Positions 47,959-57,662 of a stretch of 64,000 nucleotides of DNA are shown here, piece by piece. Origin of the DNA: Desulfotignum sp. (GTDB lineage: Bacteria; Desulfobacterota; Desulfobacteria; Desulfobacterales; Desulfobacteraceae); the NCBI GenBank assembly GCA_021737695.1, contig JAIPDL010000002.1, positions 1 to 64,000 on the forward strand. Direction: 5' to 3'. A program made the position numbers and the translations under genes. Position 1 is the stretch's first letter, and each line of letters starts with the position of its first letter. The notes beneath the pieces were generated by a model that was not told the DNA's origin, made no database searches, and saw only the letters and a program-made list of their open reading frames with translations.

Positions 47959-50900
47959 ATCATCTCTCCAAACAATTTGTTAAATGCCTTGTCCAGATCG
48001 GCACAGGACAGATCCACAATCATATCGTTCCGGACCCCTGTGACTTTCAGGTGATCGTGTGCATCTGTGACCCCCCCCACACACTTGAATGCCAGTCCCT
48101 TGGCGAGTTTGTCAAATACCGGTTTCCGGTCAGGCGGAACGGTCAGAAGCAACCGACCCGCAGATTCGGAAAAAAGCAACACATCGTCTGAAAATGTTTC
48201 CGCCGCAGCCGGCACCTGGGACAGGTCGATTTCCATGCCCAGTCTGCCGGCCATGGTCATCAGCGCCAGGTGAATCCCCAGCCCGCCTCTGCCCACGGCA
48301 TGACACGAAGCCGGCATTTCGAGGCGAACTGCTTTTTCCACGGCCCGGTACAATACCTTATTGGCGGCAAAATTCACCTGTGGCACATTGGCACCGGTTT
48401 TTCCGAACAGATCGTAATATTCGGACGCCCCCAGTTCATCGGCCGTGATCCCGGCCACATAGACAAAATCCCCGGCCGATTTGGGCGCCAGGGTCTGGCA
48501 GTGAAGGATGTCTTTTACCACGGAAGTGGCGGAAAACTGGACCGTTTCCAGTGCCGACACTTTGATGCGTTCACCGAACGCCCCTTCCAGGTGTCCGTCC
48601 ACATACATGGAATCCTTGCCGGACAGCAGCGGGATCTCATAGGCCATGCACGCATCTTTCAGGGCCCGGCAGGCCCGCACCAGCTGGGCGGCCTTGAATC
48701 TGCCGTCCGGATTGGTTTTTTTATCATACCCGATATCGGGCCAGCAGAAATTGTCCACCCCGCCGATATGATCCATGCTTCCGCCCACGGCAATGAGTCT
48801 TCGTACCGCCTCGTCAACGGTGCAGGTCATCATGTGATAGGCATCGATTTTTGAATACCAGGGTAAAAGCGTCTGGGAAAACGCCAGTCCTTTGTTCCCG
48901 GTAAGCACGGGCCGGGTCACGGAGCCATCCGACGGAATGTTGCGGTTCACGCCCACCAGGGGCTTGATCACGGATCCGCCCTGGACCTCATGGTCATACT
49001 GGCGGAGGATCCATTCTTTGGAACAGATATTGGGCCGGGCCAGCATGGCGGTCATGAGACCATTGAAATCTTCTGGTTTGCGGATCACCGGTTCGGTCAG
49101 GCCCCGGGCCGCAGGGGGCAGCCACACCGCGTCAAACTCCCAGGCGGGAAACCCTTTGTCCAGCAGATCCATATCCACATAGGCACAGGTTTTTCCCTGA
49201 AAAGTGATGTGCAGCTTACCGGTATCGGTATATTCGCCGATCACTGTGCTTTCCACGGCATGCTGCCTGGACAGGGACATGAACCGGTCCAGATCGTTTG
49301 GGTCGATGGCAATGGTCATGCGCTCCTGGGATTCCGACACCCAGATCTCCCACATGTCCAGGCCCGGATACTTGAGGGGCACCTTGTCCAGATACACCAC
49401 ACACCCGTTGGAAATCATGGCGGATTCGCCGATGGATGAAGACAACCCGCCGCCGCCGTTGTCGGTAATAAACCGGATCAACCCCTCATCCCGGCATTCC
49501 AGGAGAAAATCATGCATTTTTTTCTGGGTATAAGGGTCTCCGATCTGAACATGACCGGCCGGGGTGTTTTCCGAATAACTTTCCGAAGACGCGGTGACCC
49601 CGTGGATCCCGTCCTTGCCCACCCGGCCCCCGCTCATGATGATCAAGTCACCCGGTGAGGTTTTCTTTTCATGACTGGGACTGCCTTTCACCTGTTTGGG
49701 CATGATACCCAACGCCGTGACAAACACCAGGCTTTTGCCCATATATCCCGGATCAAACAGGGTCTGGCCAAAGGTGGTGGGCACCCCGCTCTTGTTGCCC
49801 CCGTCTCTGACCCCTTCGATGACCCCGTTCAAAAGCCGTCTGGGATGCAATGGCGGTTTTAAGGGCCCGTCATAATTGACATCCCCCACACAGAACCCGA
49901 AACTGCCCATGAACAGTTTGGAACCCAGGCCCGTGCCCATGGGGTCCCGGTACACGCCCACAATACCAGTGATGGCCCCGCCATAGGCTTCCATGTTGGA
50001 CGGCGAGTTGTGGGTTTCCCCGGTGATCGCATAGTTGTTGTGTTCATCAAACGCCCCCACGCCGGCATTGTCCCAGAGTACAGACACCACCCAGTCTTTT
50101 TTTTGTTTCAGCGCCAGGGTGGGCTGCTGGATATAGGTCTTGAACAAGGAGTGTTCAATGGTTTTCTCCCCGGTCATCCCATCCGTGTAATTGAAAATGC
50201 CCCGAAACGTGTTGTGATTGCAATGATCGCTTCTGGCCTGGGAAATATATTCCAGTTCCACGTCCGTGGGCCCGGACAACCCCATGGCCTGGCGCTGGGC
50301 CGCCACCTCGGGATCCAGAAAATATTGCCGGATAACCGGGATATCCCTGGGGTTCAATGCCAGGTTCCGCTGATCGCTGATCTTTGCCAGGGTCTGGTCG
50401 GAATCGATGTCAATGAAATCAAAACAGGGGGTATGGTCCAGAATCACCCGGGCCGGTTTGACATTTGCCCCTGTTTCAGGGTGCCAGTCCGATTTTGAAA
50501 AAATCTTGAACTGCTGGATAATGGGGTTAGATAAAAGCGCTTTGGCCAGGGTTTCCATCTGGGACCGGGTTAAGGATTCTCCGGAAAGGCAATAGCGCTT
50601 CGAGGTATAGATCCCTTCATCCGGCCCGAATGATCGGCCCAGCAGATCTTCAACAGCTTCCATGGCCGTGGCCCCGGGATTGTCCTTGACCCCGGGCCGC
50701 AGCCCGATCCAGATGCACCAGTGAAAGTCTATTTCCAAGGGGGATAATGAAGATACCTGGGTCACGGGATTGGTGAAAATCTCCTGCCTGATCCGTTCCA
50801 GGTCCTGTGTTTTCAGTTCAGAATCAATGGTCAGCATATGGATGGTTCTGGCCGACTCAATGTGAATTTTAAAATAGGAATCCGCCTTTTTTACAAGCGA

Positions 50901-50969
50901 AGATGCTTCCGCATCCCCCAGCGATTGTTTCAACGCAATCTCGATACAGGCTGTCATGTTATCCACCAT
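47955..50969 (-). CDS. purL: FGAM synthase, large subunit
   Basis: A 1004-residue protein. It carries an N-terminal PurS-like region (about 1-90) that carries SSLVKKADSYFKI, a linker, and duplicated AIR-synthase halves with TGETHNSPSNMEAYGGAITG, GGRVGKDGIHG, DNGGGGLSSSIGE, and LSGKDSMYVDG. It converts FGAR to FGAM in purine synthesis with ammonia from PurQ. The length is between the small (700) and large (1300) types, because the glutaminase is encoded next door. Starts: 50969 or the ATG at 50957. It follows rseP with an 11-base overlap. Confidence 0.95.
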   Translation of the reverse strand: MVDNMTACIEIALKQSLGDAEASSLVKKADSYFKIHIESARTIHMLTIDSELKTQDLERIRQEIFTNPVTQVSSLSPLEIDFHWCIWIGLRPGVKDNPGATAMEAVEDLLGRSFGPDEGIYTSKRYCLSGESLTRSQMETLAKALLSNPIIQQFKIFSKSDWHPETGANVKPARVILDHTPCFDFIDIDSDQTLAKISDQRNLALNPRDIPVIRQYFLDPEVAAQRQAMGLSGPTDVELEYISQARSDHCNHNTFRGIFNYTDGMTGEKTIEHSLFKTYIQQPTLALKQKKDWVVSVLWDNAGVGAFDEHNNYAITGETHNSPSNMEAYGGAITGIVGVYRDPMGTGLGSKLFMGSFGFCVGDVNYDGPLKPPLHPRRLLNGVIEGVRDGGNKSGVPTTFGQTLFDPGYMGKSLVFVTALGIMPKQVKGSPSHEKKTSPGDLIIMSGGRVGKDGIHGVTASSESYSENTPAGHVQIGDPYTQKKMHDFLLECRDEGLIRFITDNGGGGLSSSIGESAMISNGCVVYLDKVPLKYPGLDMWEIWVSESQERMTIAIDPNDLDRFMSLSRQHAVESTVIGEYTDTGKLHITFQGKTCAYVDMDLLDKGFPAWEFDAVWLPPAARGLTEPVIRKPEDFNGLMTAMLARPNICSKEWILRQYDHEVQGGSVIKPLVGVNRNIPSDGSVTRPVLTGNKGLAFSQTLLPWYSKIDAYHMMTCTVDEAVRRLIAVGGSMDHIGGVDNFCWPDIGYDKKTNPDGRFKAAQLVRACRALKDACMAYEIPLLSGKDSMYVDGHLEGAFGERIKVSALETVQFSATSVVKDILHCQTLAPKSAGDFVYVAGITADELGASEYYDLFGKTGANVPQVNFAANKVLYRAVEKAVRLEMPASCHAVGRGGLGIHLALMTMAGRLGMEIDLSQVPAAAETFSDDVLLFSESAGRLLLTVPPDRKPVFDKLAKGLAFKCVGGVTDAHDHLKVTGVRNDMIVDLSCADLDKAFNKLFGEMI

Positions 50970-52029
50970 TGAAAATTCTTATAATATCATTGTAAAAAAC
51001 AAATACCATCAATGCCACCAGAAGGGCGGCTCCGAACTGGATCATTTTTTCTTTTACTTTGTCGCTGACCTGTTTTCCCGTGACCGCCTCAATGCCGAAA
51101 AACACCAGGTGCCCCCCGTCCAGCACCGGGATGGGGAACAGGTTGATGATGCCCAGGTTGACCGACAGCAAGGCAATGAACCACACAAAATTAACGACAC
51201 CGGCTTTGGCCTGTTCCCCGGCCATCTGGGCAATCATGATGGGGCCTCCCAGGTTGTCGGCGGACAGGCTGCCCGAGATCATCTTGCCCACGGACAGAAT
51301 GGTCACTTTCACCAGCCCATATGTATCTGAAATAGAGCTTGCCATGGCCTGGAGCGGATTCAGCGGCTGATGAAATACATCGCCCGTGCCCCGGATCCCG
51401 ATAACGTACCGGTCCACAGGTTCCTGGAACACATTGACGGTTTCCTGTTTTTCCGGAACCAGAGAAATCCCCAGGGTGTGCCCTTCCCGGTCCACACCGA
51501 TGTCCAGGGCTTTTCCGTCTGATTTTCCCACGATCCGGGAAATGTCTTCAAAAGACCGGATGTCTTGGCCGTCGACTTTCGTGATCACATCACCGGGCAA
51601 AAGCCCGGCCTGCTGGGCCGGGGTGTTGTCCATGACCTCGCCGATCACCGGTCTGGCCAGATAGATGCCGGAAAACTGATACAGGACATAGAAAATAAAA
51701 ATCGCCAGAAAAAAATTGAACGCAGGGCCGGCAGCCACGATCAGGCTTTTCTGATACAACGGTTTGTGGGAAAATGAGATGGCTTCATCTTCTAAAGGCA
51801 GATCTTTACCCGATTCTTCCCCCACCATTTTCACATATCCCCCCAAAGGAACGGCAGAGATACAATATTGGGTGCGGCCTTTCATTTTTTTAAATATTTT
51901 GGGACCAAACCCCAGAGAAAACACATCCACGCCTACTTTGAAAAACCGGGCCACCAGAAAATGGCCCAGCTCGTGGATGAACACCAGAACACCGATAACG
52001 ATAATGAATGCGACAACGGAATGACCCAC
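50959..52029 (-). CDS. rseP: Site-2 metalloprotease RseP
   Basis: A 356-residue intramembrane protease. FIHELGH (His19, Glu20, His23) is in the first membrane segment, one PDZ domain is visible (VIGEVMDNTPAQQAGLLPGD), and the second active-site motif is FPIPVLDGGH in the third segment. It cuts anti-sigma factors and signal peptide remnants in the membrane. It has a single PDZ, as in many Gram-negative short forms, whereas E. coli RseP has two. Part of the dxr-cdsA-uppS series. Confidence 0.95.
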   Translation of the reverse strand: MGHSVVAFIIVIGVLVFIHELGHFLVARFFKVGVDVFSLGFGPKIFKKMKGRTQYCISAVPLGGYVKMVGEESGKDLPLEDEAISFSHKPLYQKSLIVAAGPAFNFFLAIFIFYVLYQFSGIYLARPVIGEVMDNTPAQQAGLLPGDVITKVDGQDIRSFEDISRIVGKSDGKALDIGVDREGHTLGISLVPEKQETVNVFQEPVDRYVIGIRGTGDVFHQPLNPLQAMASSISDTYGLVKVTILSVGKMISGSLSADNLGGPIMIAQMAGEQAKAGVVNFVWFIALLSVNLGIINLFPIPVLDGGHLVFFGIEAVTGKQVSDKVKEKMIQFGAALLVALMVFVFYNDIIRIFNGG

Positions 52030-52044
52030 GTTTACCTCTCTAAA

Positions 52045-53193
52045 TTATATAAGGGAGCCGGCTTTTTCCCTGGCCCAGCGATCGGCCTCAATAATACCTG
52101 AAAGATCTGGATTGTCAATGCAGGTATGGGCTGCCATGGTGGTGGACACCAGGGTAAAGATATCGGAAAATCGGATGCGCCGGTCAAGGAATGCCTGAAC
52201 CGCCACTTCATTGGCGGCGTTCATCACCGCAGGCAGGGTTCCTTTTTTTTCGCACGCTTCCCGGGCAAATGCCAGGGATGGAAACCGCTCAGAATCCGGG
52301 GCGCAAAAGGTCAGAGAGGCAAGTGCTGCAAAATCCGGAAATAACAGACCGGTGTCCAGGCGATCCGGAAATGACAGGGCAAAAGAGATGGCCTGCTTCA
52401 TGTCCGGCACCCCCATCTGGGCCATGACCGATCCGTCGGCAAATCCGACCATGGAATGGACAATGCTCTGGGGATGGATCAGCACCTGAATATTTTGATG
52501 GGAAATGCCAAACAGGTGCACGGCTTCGATGAGTTCCAGCCCCTTGTTCATGAGTGTGGCTGAATCAATGGAGATCTTGTTCCCCATGGACCAGTTGGGA
52601 TGGTTTAACGCATCTTCTCTGGTAATGCCGGGAAAATCCGATTGGGGCGTATTTCTAAACGGCCCGCCCGAAGCAGTGAGAAAAAGCTGTGTCACATCCC
52701 TGGCCTGATTGCCCAGCATGCATTGAAACATGGCGGAATGCTCACTGTCCACGGGCAGCACAGTCACATTTTTTTCCCGGGCTCTGGCCATGACAATATC
52801 ACCGGCCATCACCAGGGTTTCCTTGTTGGCCAGGGCAATGTCTTTTCCAGCCTCGATGGCGGCCAGCGCCGGTTTCAACCCTGCGGCCCCCACCATGGCC
52901 AGCACCACGGTGTCCACCTTGTCCCAGGCGGCTGCGGCCGCGTATCCGGAAGCTCCGGACAGAATCTCAGGCCGGACACCCGGCGTCAGCATGTCAGCCA
53001 GTTCCCGGGCCTTGGCCTCATCCAGCACCGCCACCATCTCCGGCATAAATTGCCGGATCTGACGGCTCAACAGCGGCAGATTATTGGCAGCGGTCAACGC
53101 CTTTACCTGAAACCGGTCCGGATGCATGCGGACAATTTCAAGGGCAGACGTACCAATGGAACCGGTCGCCCCTAAAATGGACAGAAGCTTCAT
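52045..53193 (-). CDS. dxr: 1-deoxy-D-xylulose-5-phosphate reductoisomerase
   Basis: A 382-residue enzyme of the MEP isoprenoid pathway, using NADPH and a divalent metal. N-terminal LSILGATGSIGTSALEI, ALANKETLVMAG, metal site PVDSEHSAMFQCM, and late NAANEVAVQAFLD. It ends 15 bases before rseP and overlaps cdsA by four bases. The isoprenoid made is used by UppS encoded nearby. Confidence 0.97.
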   Translation of the reverse strand: MKLLSILGATGSIGTSALEIVRMHPDRFQVKALTAANNLPLLSRQIRQFMPEMVAVLDEAKARELADMLTPGVRPEILSGASGYAAAAAWDKVDTVVLAMVGAAGLKPALAAIEAGKDIALANKETLVMAGDIVMARAREKNVTVLPVDSEHSAMFQCMLGNQARDVTQLFLTASGGPFRNTPQSDFPGITREDALNHPNWSMGNKISIDSATLMNKGLELIEAVHLFGISHQNIQVLIHPQSIVHSMVGFADGSVMAQMGVPDMKQAISFALSFPDRLDTGLLFPDFAALASLTFCAPDSERFPSLAFAREACEKKGTLPAVMNAANEVAVQAFLDRRIRFSDIFTLVSTTMAAHTCIDNPDLSGIIEADRWAREKAGSLI

Positions 53194-54008
53194 ATCCCCA
53201 CCGCCAGCAGATATGCGTAGAGCACGGGAATGGCGAACAGCAACCCGTCAATGCGGTCCAGCATCCCCCCATGGCCCGGCAGAATCCGGCCGGAATCCTT
53301 GACCGAGGACGCCCGCTTTAAAGCGGATTCAAACAGGTCCCCCACCTGCCCGGCCACGGCAATGAAAAAGGAACAGGGAAGTGTCAATAAAGCCAGCCCG
53401 GGTGAACCGAAAAACAGCATTGAAAAAATCAGGCCGGCTGTCATGGATGCACCGATACCACCGGCCGATCCTTCCAGGGTTTTTTTGGGACTGATCCGGG
53501 GTGCCAGTTTGCGTTTTCCAAAAAACGTACCTGTGTAAAACGCGCCGGTATCATTCATGAAACAGACAATCAACAGCCAGAAAACCCAAAGCGCGCCGTG
53601 CTCCATATTTCTTACAAACAGCAGCAAAGACAGGGACAAGGGAACATACATGATCCCCAAGGCCTGGCGGGCGATGGTATCAAACAGCTCTTTGCCTGCC
53701 GGGAACCGGAACAGGACAAAGCCGGACAGAAAAATCAGGTTCAGGATCAACACAAGAATCATTGCCGGCCACGAGGCAAAGGCGGCGGCACTCACCAGAA
53801 AGATACAGGTCAGATAGGAAAACCCGGAGATTATCCATGGCACGGTATGGTTATCAGATCTGAAAACAATGCGCAGATATTCCCGGATGGCAAAGATAGC
53901 CACGGCGGAAACCAGGGCGGACAAAATCATGGGTGTGCCTTTGATCAGAATCCAAATGATCAACGGCGCCAGTATTAATGTGGTAATCCATCGCTGGGCA
54001 TGTTGCAT
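53190..54008 (-). CDS. cdsA: Phosphatidate cytidylyltransferase
   Basis: A 272-residue integral membrane enzyme that makes CDP-diacylglycerol from CTP and phosphatidate. About seven to eight membrane helices and the family signature SALKRASSVKDSGRILPGHG followed by LDRIDG. It starts 34 bases inside the uppS reading frame, an unusually long overlap, and its stop overlaps the dxr ATG by four. Confidence 0.95.
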   Translation of the reverse strand: MQHAQRWITTLILAPLIIWILIKGTPMILSALVSAVAIFAIREYLRIVFRSDNHTVPWIISGFSYLTCIFLVSAAAFASWPAMILVLILNLIFLSGFVLFRFPAGKELFDTIARQALGIMYVPLSLSLLLFVRNMEHGALWVFWLLIVCFMNDTGAFYTGTFFGKRKLAPRISPKKTLEGSAGGIGASMTAGLIFSMLFFGSPGLALLTLPCSFFIAVAGQVGDLFESALKRASSVKDSGRILPGHGGMLDRIDGLLFAIPVLYAYLLAVGI

Positions 54009-54745
54009 TCAACGTTACCGAACCGTCGGTCCCTTTTCTGATAATGGGTTAAGATATCGATAAATTCCGCCTGGGTAAAATCCGGCCATAAGGTGGGTGT
54101 GATGAAAATTTCCGCATATGCGGACTGCCAGAGCAGAAAATTGGATAGCCGGAACTCTCCGGATGTCCGGATGACCAGGTCCGGGTCCGGTATACCGGCG
54201 GTGTACAGATGATTCGATATCATTTGCTCATTGATATCTTCTGGTGCCAGTTCACCGGTGGCTACTTTTTTGGCCAGGGCGTGAACCGCATCGGTGATCT
54301 CCTGGCGACTGCCGTAGCTTAACGCCAGGTTCAGGGTCATTTGTGTATTTTTGCAGGTAACCGCCATGGTTTGCCTGGCCTGAGCCTGAACATCTTCCGG
54401 CAGTTTTTCCAACTGACCCAGCACGTTCAGGCAGATCCCTTTTTCCATCATTTCTTTGCGCTCCGACACCAGAAATTGTTTTAACAGGTGCATCAGCGCC
54501 GACACTTCGGAACGGGGTCTGGCCCAGTTTTCAGTGGAAAATGCATATAAAGTCAAAAAAGGAATCTGCAATTTCCGGCAGGACTCTACAATGGTTCTGA
54601 CCGTTTGAGAGCCTTTTTCATGGCCTTTGACCCGGTTCAACCATCGTTTTTTGGCCCACCGGCCGTTGCCGTCCATGATAACCGCCACATGTTTCGGCAA
54701 TCTGGCAGAATCCAGATCATGTGGCTGCCCTTCATCAGATTTCAA
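53975..54745 (-). CDS. uppS: Undecaprenyl (isoprenyl) diphosphate synthase
   Basis: A 256-residue cis-prenyltransferase that makes the C55 lipid carrier for wall and polysaccharide synthesis. The catalytic motif is AVIMDGNGRWAKKR, with TLYAFSTENWARP and RTSGEFRLSNFLLWQ. The start used is TTG 54745, with AAGGAAA upstream, giving an 11-base overlap with frr; the track start TTG 54769 has no good site. The product supports the glycan locus in the same window. Confidence 0.95.
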   Translation of the reverse strand: MKSDEGQPHDLDSARLPKHVAVIMDGNGRWAKKRWLNRVKGHEKGSQTVRTIVESCRKLQIPFLTLYAFSTENWARPRSEVSALMHLLKQFLVSERKEMMEKGICLNVLGQLEKLPEDVQAQARQTMAVTCKNTQMTLNLALSYGSRQEITDAVHALAKKVATGELAPEDINEQMISNHLYTAGIPDPDLVIRTSGEFRLSNFLLWQSAYAEIFITPTLWPDFTQAEFIDILTHYQKRDRRFGNVECNMPSDGLPH

Positions 54746-55292
54746 GGATTTCCTTTTCTTTTTCAGCAAAAATATCGTCCAGTTGCTGAATGTAGTCGTC
54801 AGTCAGTTCCTGAACCTGTTTTTGCCCCTTGAAGCTGTCATCTTCTGAAATTTCCCCGTCCTTTTGGAGCTCCTTGAGCATGTCGTTGGAATCCCGACGG
54901 ATATTACGAACCGCTACCTTGTAATCTTCACATATTTTGGACACATTTTTGGCGATCTCCTTTCTGCGCTCCTCGGTCAACGGCGGTATGGAGATCCGGA
55001 TCAATTTGCCGTCATTGGAGGGTGTCAGTCCGAGATTGGCTTTGAGAATGGCTTTTTCCACCGAATTGATCACGCTGATATCCCACGGCTTCACGGTTAT
55101 CAAACGACTTTCGGGAATGGACACCGTGGCCATCTGGGGCAACGGGGTCTGGGTGCCGTAATAATCCACTTTCACACTGTCCAGCATGGACTGGGATGCC
55201 CTGCCGGTCCGAACCTTTGCCATCTCCTTGACAAAGGCTTTCTGTGTTTTTCCCATCCGGTCCCTGGTTTCTTCAACCACTTCATCGATCAT
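54735..55292 (-). CDS. frr: Ribosome recycling factor
   Basis: A 185-residue RRF that splits ribosomes with EF-G after termination. Signature parts: VRTGRASQSMLD, YYGTQTPLPQMATVSIPESR, and VRNIRRDSNDMLK. Helical domain I is complete. The gene follows pyrH by 14 bases, in the standard order rpsB-tsf-pyrH-frr. Confidence 0.98.
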   Translation of the reverse strand: MIDEVVEETRDRMGKTQKAFVKEMAKVRTGRASQSMLDSVKVDYYGTQTPLPQMATVSIPESRLITVKPWDISVINSVEKAILKANLGLTPSNDGKLIRISIPPLTEERRKEIAKNVSKICEDYKVAVRNIRRDSNDMLKELQKDGEISEDDSFKGQKQVQELTDDYIQQLDDIFAEKEKEILEI

Positions 55293-55306
55293 ATGAGGTC
55301 ACCTTT

Positions 55307-56023
55307 CTATTTTATCCGGGTGCCGATATCCTGACCCAACACCGCCTTGAGAATGTTATCCGATTGATGCAGATCAAACACCTGAAGGGGCAGGTCATGC
55401 TCCATGGCCAGGGAAATGGCTGTCATATCCATGACATGGAGCTGTTTTTCAATCACCCGCATATAGGACAATTCATCAAACATCACTGCATCTTCATGGG
55501 CCACCGGGTCTTTGTCATATACCCCGTCCACCTGGGTGGCTTTGAACAGAATCTGTGCACGGGTTTCATGGGCTCTGAGCACAGCTGCCGTATCAGTGGT
55601 AAAATATGGGTTACCTGTCCCTGCCGCAAAAATCACGATCCGCCCTTTTTCAAGATGCCGAATGGCCTTTCTCCGAATAAAGGGTTCTGCAATCTGATCC
55701 ATGCGTATGGCAGACTGAACCCGGGTGGGCACATCACATTTCTCCAGGGCATCACACAATGCCAGGGAGTTGATCACTGTGGCCAGCATTCCCATATTAT
55801 CGGCGGAACTTCTATCCATACCGGCGGAACTGCCGGCCACCCCTCGAAAGATGTTGCCGCCGCCCACCACAATGCCGATTTCAACGTTCAGCCGGGCCAC
55901 TTTGGCAATTTCTTCCGCCACATAATGAATCATTTCCGGGGTGATGCCGAAGCCCTGATTTCCCATCAGGGCTTCGCCACTCAGCTTGATTAAAATCCGT
56001 TTGAACTCCGGCTGAGTATTCAA
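55307..56023 (-). CDS. pyrH: UMP kinase
   Basis: A 238-residue bacterial-type UMP kinase of the amino acid kinase family. [46 protein letters not shown], and the C-terminal [11 protein letters not shown]. It phosphorylates UMP to UDP and is normally activated by GTP. It begins three bases after tsf in the ribosomal operon. Confidence 0.98.
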   Translation of the reverse strand: MNTQPEFKRILIKLSGEALMGNQGFGITPEMIHYVAEEIAKVARLNVEIGIVVGGGNIFRGVAGSSAGMDRSSADNMGMLATVINSLALCDALEKCDVPTRVQSAIRMDQIAEPFIRRKAIRHLEKGRIVIFAAGTGNPYFTTDTAAVLRAHETRAQILFKATQVDGVYDKDPVAHEDAVMFDELSYMRVIEKQLHVMDMTAISLAMEHDLPLQVFDLHQSDNILKAVLGQDIGTRIK

Positions 56024-56026
56024 CAG

Positions 56027-56623
56027 TTACGCTCCTATCTGGAACCGTGCAAAGCGTCTGATCTGGATATTTTCACCGATCTTGCCGATGGTTTCCTTGA
56101 GAAATTCTTCAATGGTTTTCTGGGGATCCTTGACATACTGCTGACTCAGGAGGCAGACTTCCTTGTAGAATTTTTCCACCTTGCCGTCCACAATCTTGTC
56201 GATGATGTTTTCGGGTTTACCTTCTTCAAGCATCTGGGCCCTGAAAATTTCGCGTTCTTTTTCCACCACGCTTTGATCCACATCATCCGGTGTCAGCCCC
56301 GCAGGATTGGCAGCAGCGATGTGCATGGCAATGTTTTTGGCAAATTCGATAAAATCATCGGTTTTGGCCACAAAATCAGATTCACAATTCACTTCCACCA
56401 GCACGCCCAGTTTGGCACCGGTGTGAATATAAGAATAGACAATGCCTTCTGACGTGGATCGACCCGCCCGCTTGGCTGCTTTGGCCAGCCCTTTTTTACG
56501 CAGCAGTTCAAAGGCTTTTTCCATATCGCCGTCTGCTTCGGCCAGCACCCGTTTACAATCCATGATGCCCGACCCGGTTGCTTCGCGCAGTTCTTTTACC
56601 ATTGCTGCGGAAATCTCAGCCAT
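56027..56623 (-). CDS. tsf: Elongation factor Ts
   Basis: A 198-residue EF-Ts of the short type (lacking the long dimerisation insert of E. coli). N-terminal MVKELREATGSGIMDCK, the UBA-like region, and VLVEVNCESDFVAKTDDF as the EF-Tu-contacting part. It exchanges nucleotide on EF-Tu. Located 26 bases after rpsB. Confidence 0.98.
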   Translation of the reverse strand: MAEISAAMVKELREATGSGIMDCKRVLAEADGDMEKAFELLRKKGLAKAAKRAGRSTSEGIVYSYIHTGAKLGVLVEVNCESDFVAKTDDFIEFAKNIAMHIAAANPAGLTPDDVDQSVVEKEREIFRAQMLEEGKPENIIDKIVDGKVEKFYKEVCLLSQQYVKDPQKTIEEFLKETIGKIGENIQIRRFARFQIGA

Positions 56624-56649
56624 ATTATTATGCTCCTATTATAATGTCG

Positions 56650-57507
56650 TTATTCAGTTTCAATCGATTCTTCTGCCGGTTCAGCAGGTGTGGTTTTGCG
56701 TTTGATTTTTTCCACAACAGGGCCGTCAGTACCGTCTGATACCACTTCAATGGCCACTTTCTGATCCCCTTTAGCCATCTCTTTTTCCTGATCACCATCG
56801 GCCTGGGCCTGCATTTTTTCTTCATAGATCTGACGACCTTCAATGCAGGCATCGGCAATTCGGGAGGTAAACAGCCGGATCGACCGGATGGCATCATCAT
56901 TGCCGGGGATCACATAATCAATGTCATCCGGATCGCAGTTGGTATCCACGACTGCCACAATGGGAATGCCCAGGCGCTTGCCCTCTTTAACGGCAATGGC
57001 CTCATTTTTGGGATCAATGATGAAAATGGCGGAGGGCAGCCGTTTCATATTGCTGATACCGCCGATGGCAAATTCCAGTTTCTCTTTTTCCTTGAGCATT
57101 TTGGACTGCTCTTTTTTGGGATAATTCTCAAGGGTCCCGTCATTTTCAATGGAATTGAGAAAATGGAACCGGTTGATATTATTCTTGATGGTCTGAAAGT
57201 TGGTCAGCATGCCGCCCAGCCACCGGTTTTCCACATAAAACATCTCAGCCCGGTTGGCTTCTTCATACAGGGCTTCGGACGCCTGTTTTTTGGTTCCCAC
57301 AAACAGGACATCCTTGCCTTCCGCTGCAATGCCTTTGATGAAATCATGGGCTTCTTTGAACAGTTTCACGGTCTGCTGCAGGTCGATAATATAGATCCCG
57401 TTTCTGGCCCCGAAGATATATTTTTTCATCTTGGGGTTCCAGCGTTTTGTCTGGTGTCCGAAATGAACACCGGCTTCCAGCAATTCTCTGATGGTAATGT
57501 AGGCCAT
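56650..57507 (-). CDS. rpsB: 30S ribosomal protein S2
   Basis: A 285-residue S2. [24 protein letters not shown] at the N-terminus, [27 protein letters not shown], and [23 protein letters not shown]. The core ends near residue 225; a charged tail of about 60 residues follows ([20 protein letters not shown]), longer than in E. coli. The 5' leader (57508-57662) has a palindrome and may be a control site. Confidence 0.98.
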   Translation of the reverse strand: MAYITIRELLEAGVHFGHQTKRWNPKMKKYIFGARNGIYIIDLQQTVKLFKEAHDFIKGIAAEGKDVLFVGTKKQASEALYEEANRAEMFYVENRWLGGMLTNFQTIKNNINRFHFLNSIENDGTLENYPKKEQSKMLKEKEKLEFAIGGISNMKRLPSAIFIIDPKNEAIAVKEGKRLGIPIVAVVDTNCDPDDIDYVIPGNDDAIRSIRLFTSRIADACIEGRQIYEEKMQAQADGDQEKEMAKGDQKVAIEVVSDGTDGPVVEKIKRKTTPAEPAEESIETE

Positions 57508-57587
57508 TGGTTCTCCAAATCAATCTAAATGGTTTTGTAAATCCTTCATCCATTTCATCCCCGGAAATCGACTTTATGAAAAGCACC

Positions 57588-57600
57588 GGACTCCGAGTCC
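57588..57600. promoter_or_regulatory. Palindrome in the rpsB leader
   Basis: GGACTC C GAGTCC is a 6-bp perfect inverted repeat about 80 bases upstream of rpsB, in the 155-base gap after prmC. It may be an RNA hairpin in the S2 leader or a processing site. The loop of one base is too tight for all pairs to form. No good promoter boxes were found here. Confidence 0.35.
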
Positions 57601-57662
57601 ATGAATGTGTGTGTTAAACGCTTCTAATAAAAATACTTCCATCTATATCAAAAACAAAAAAG

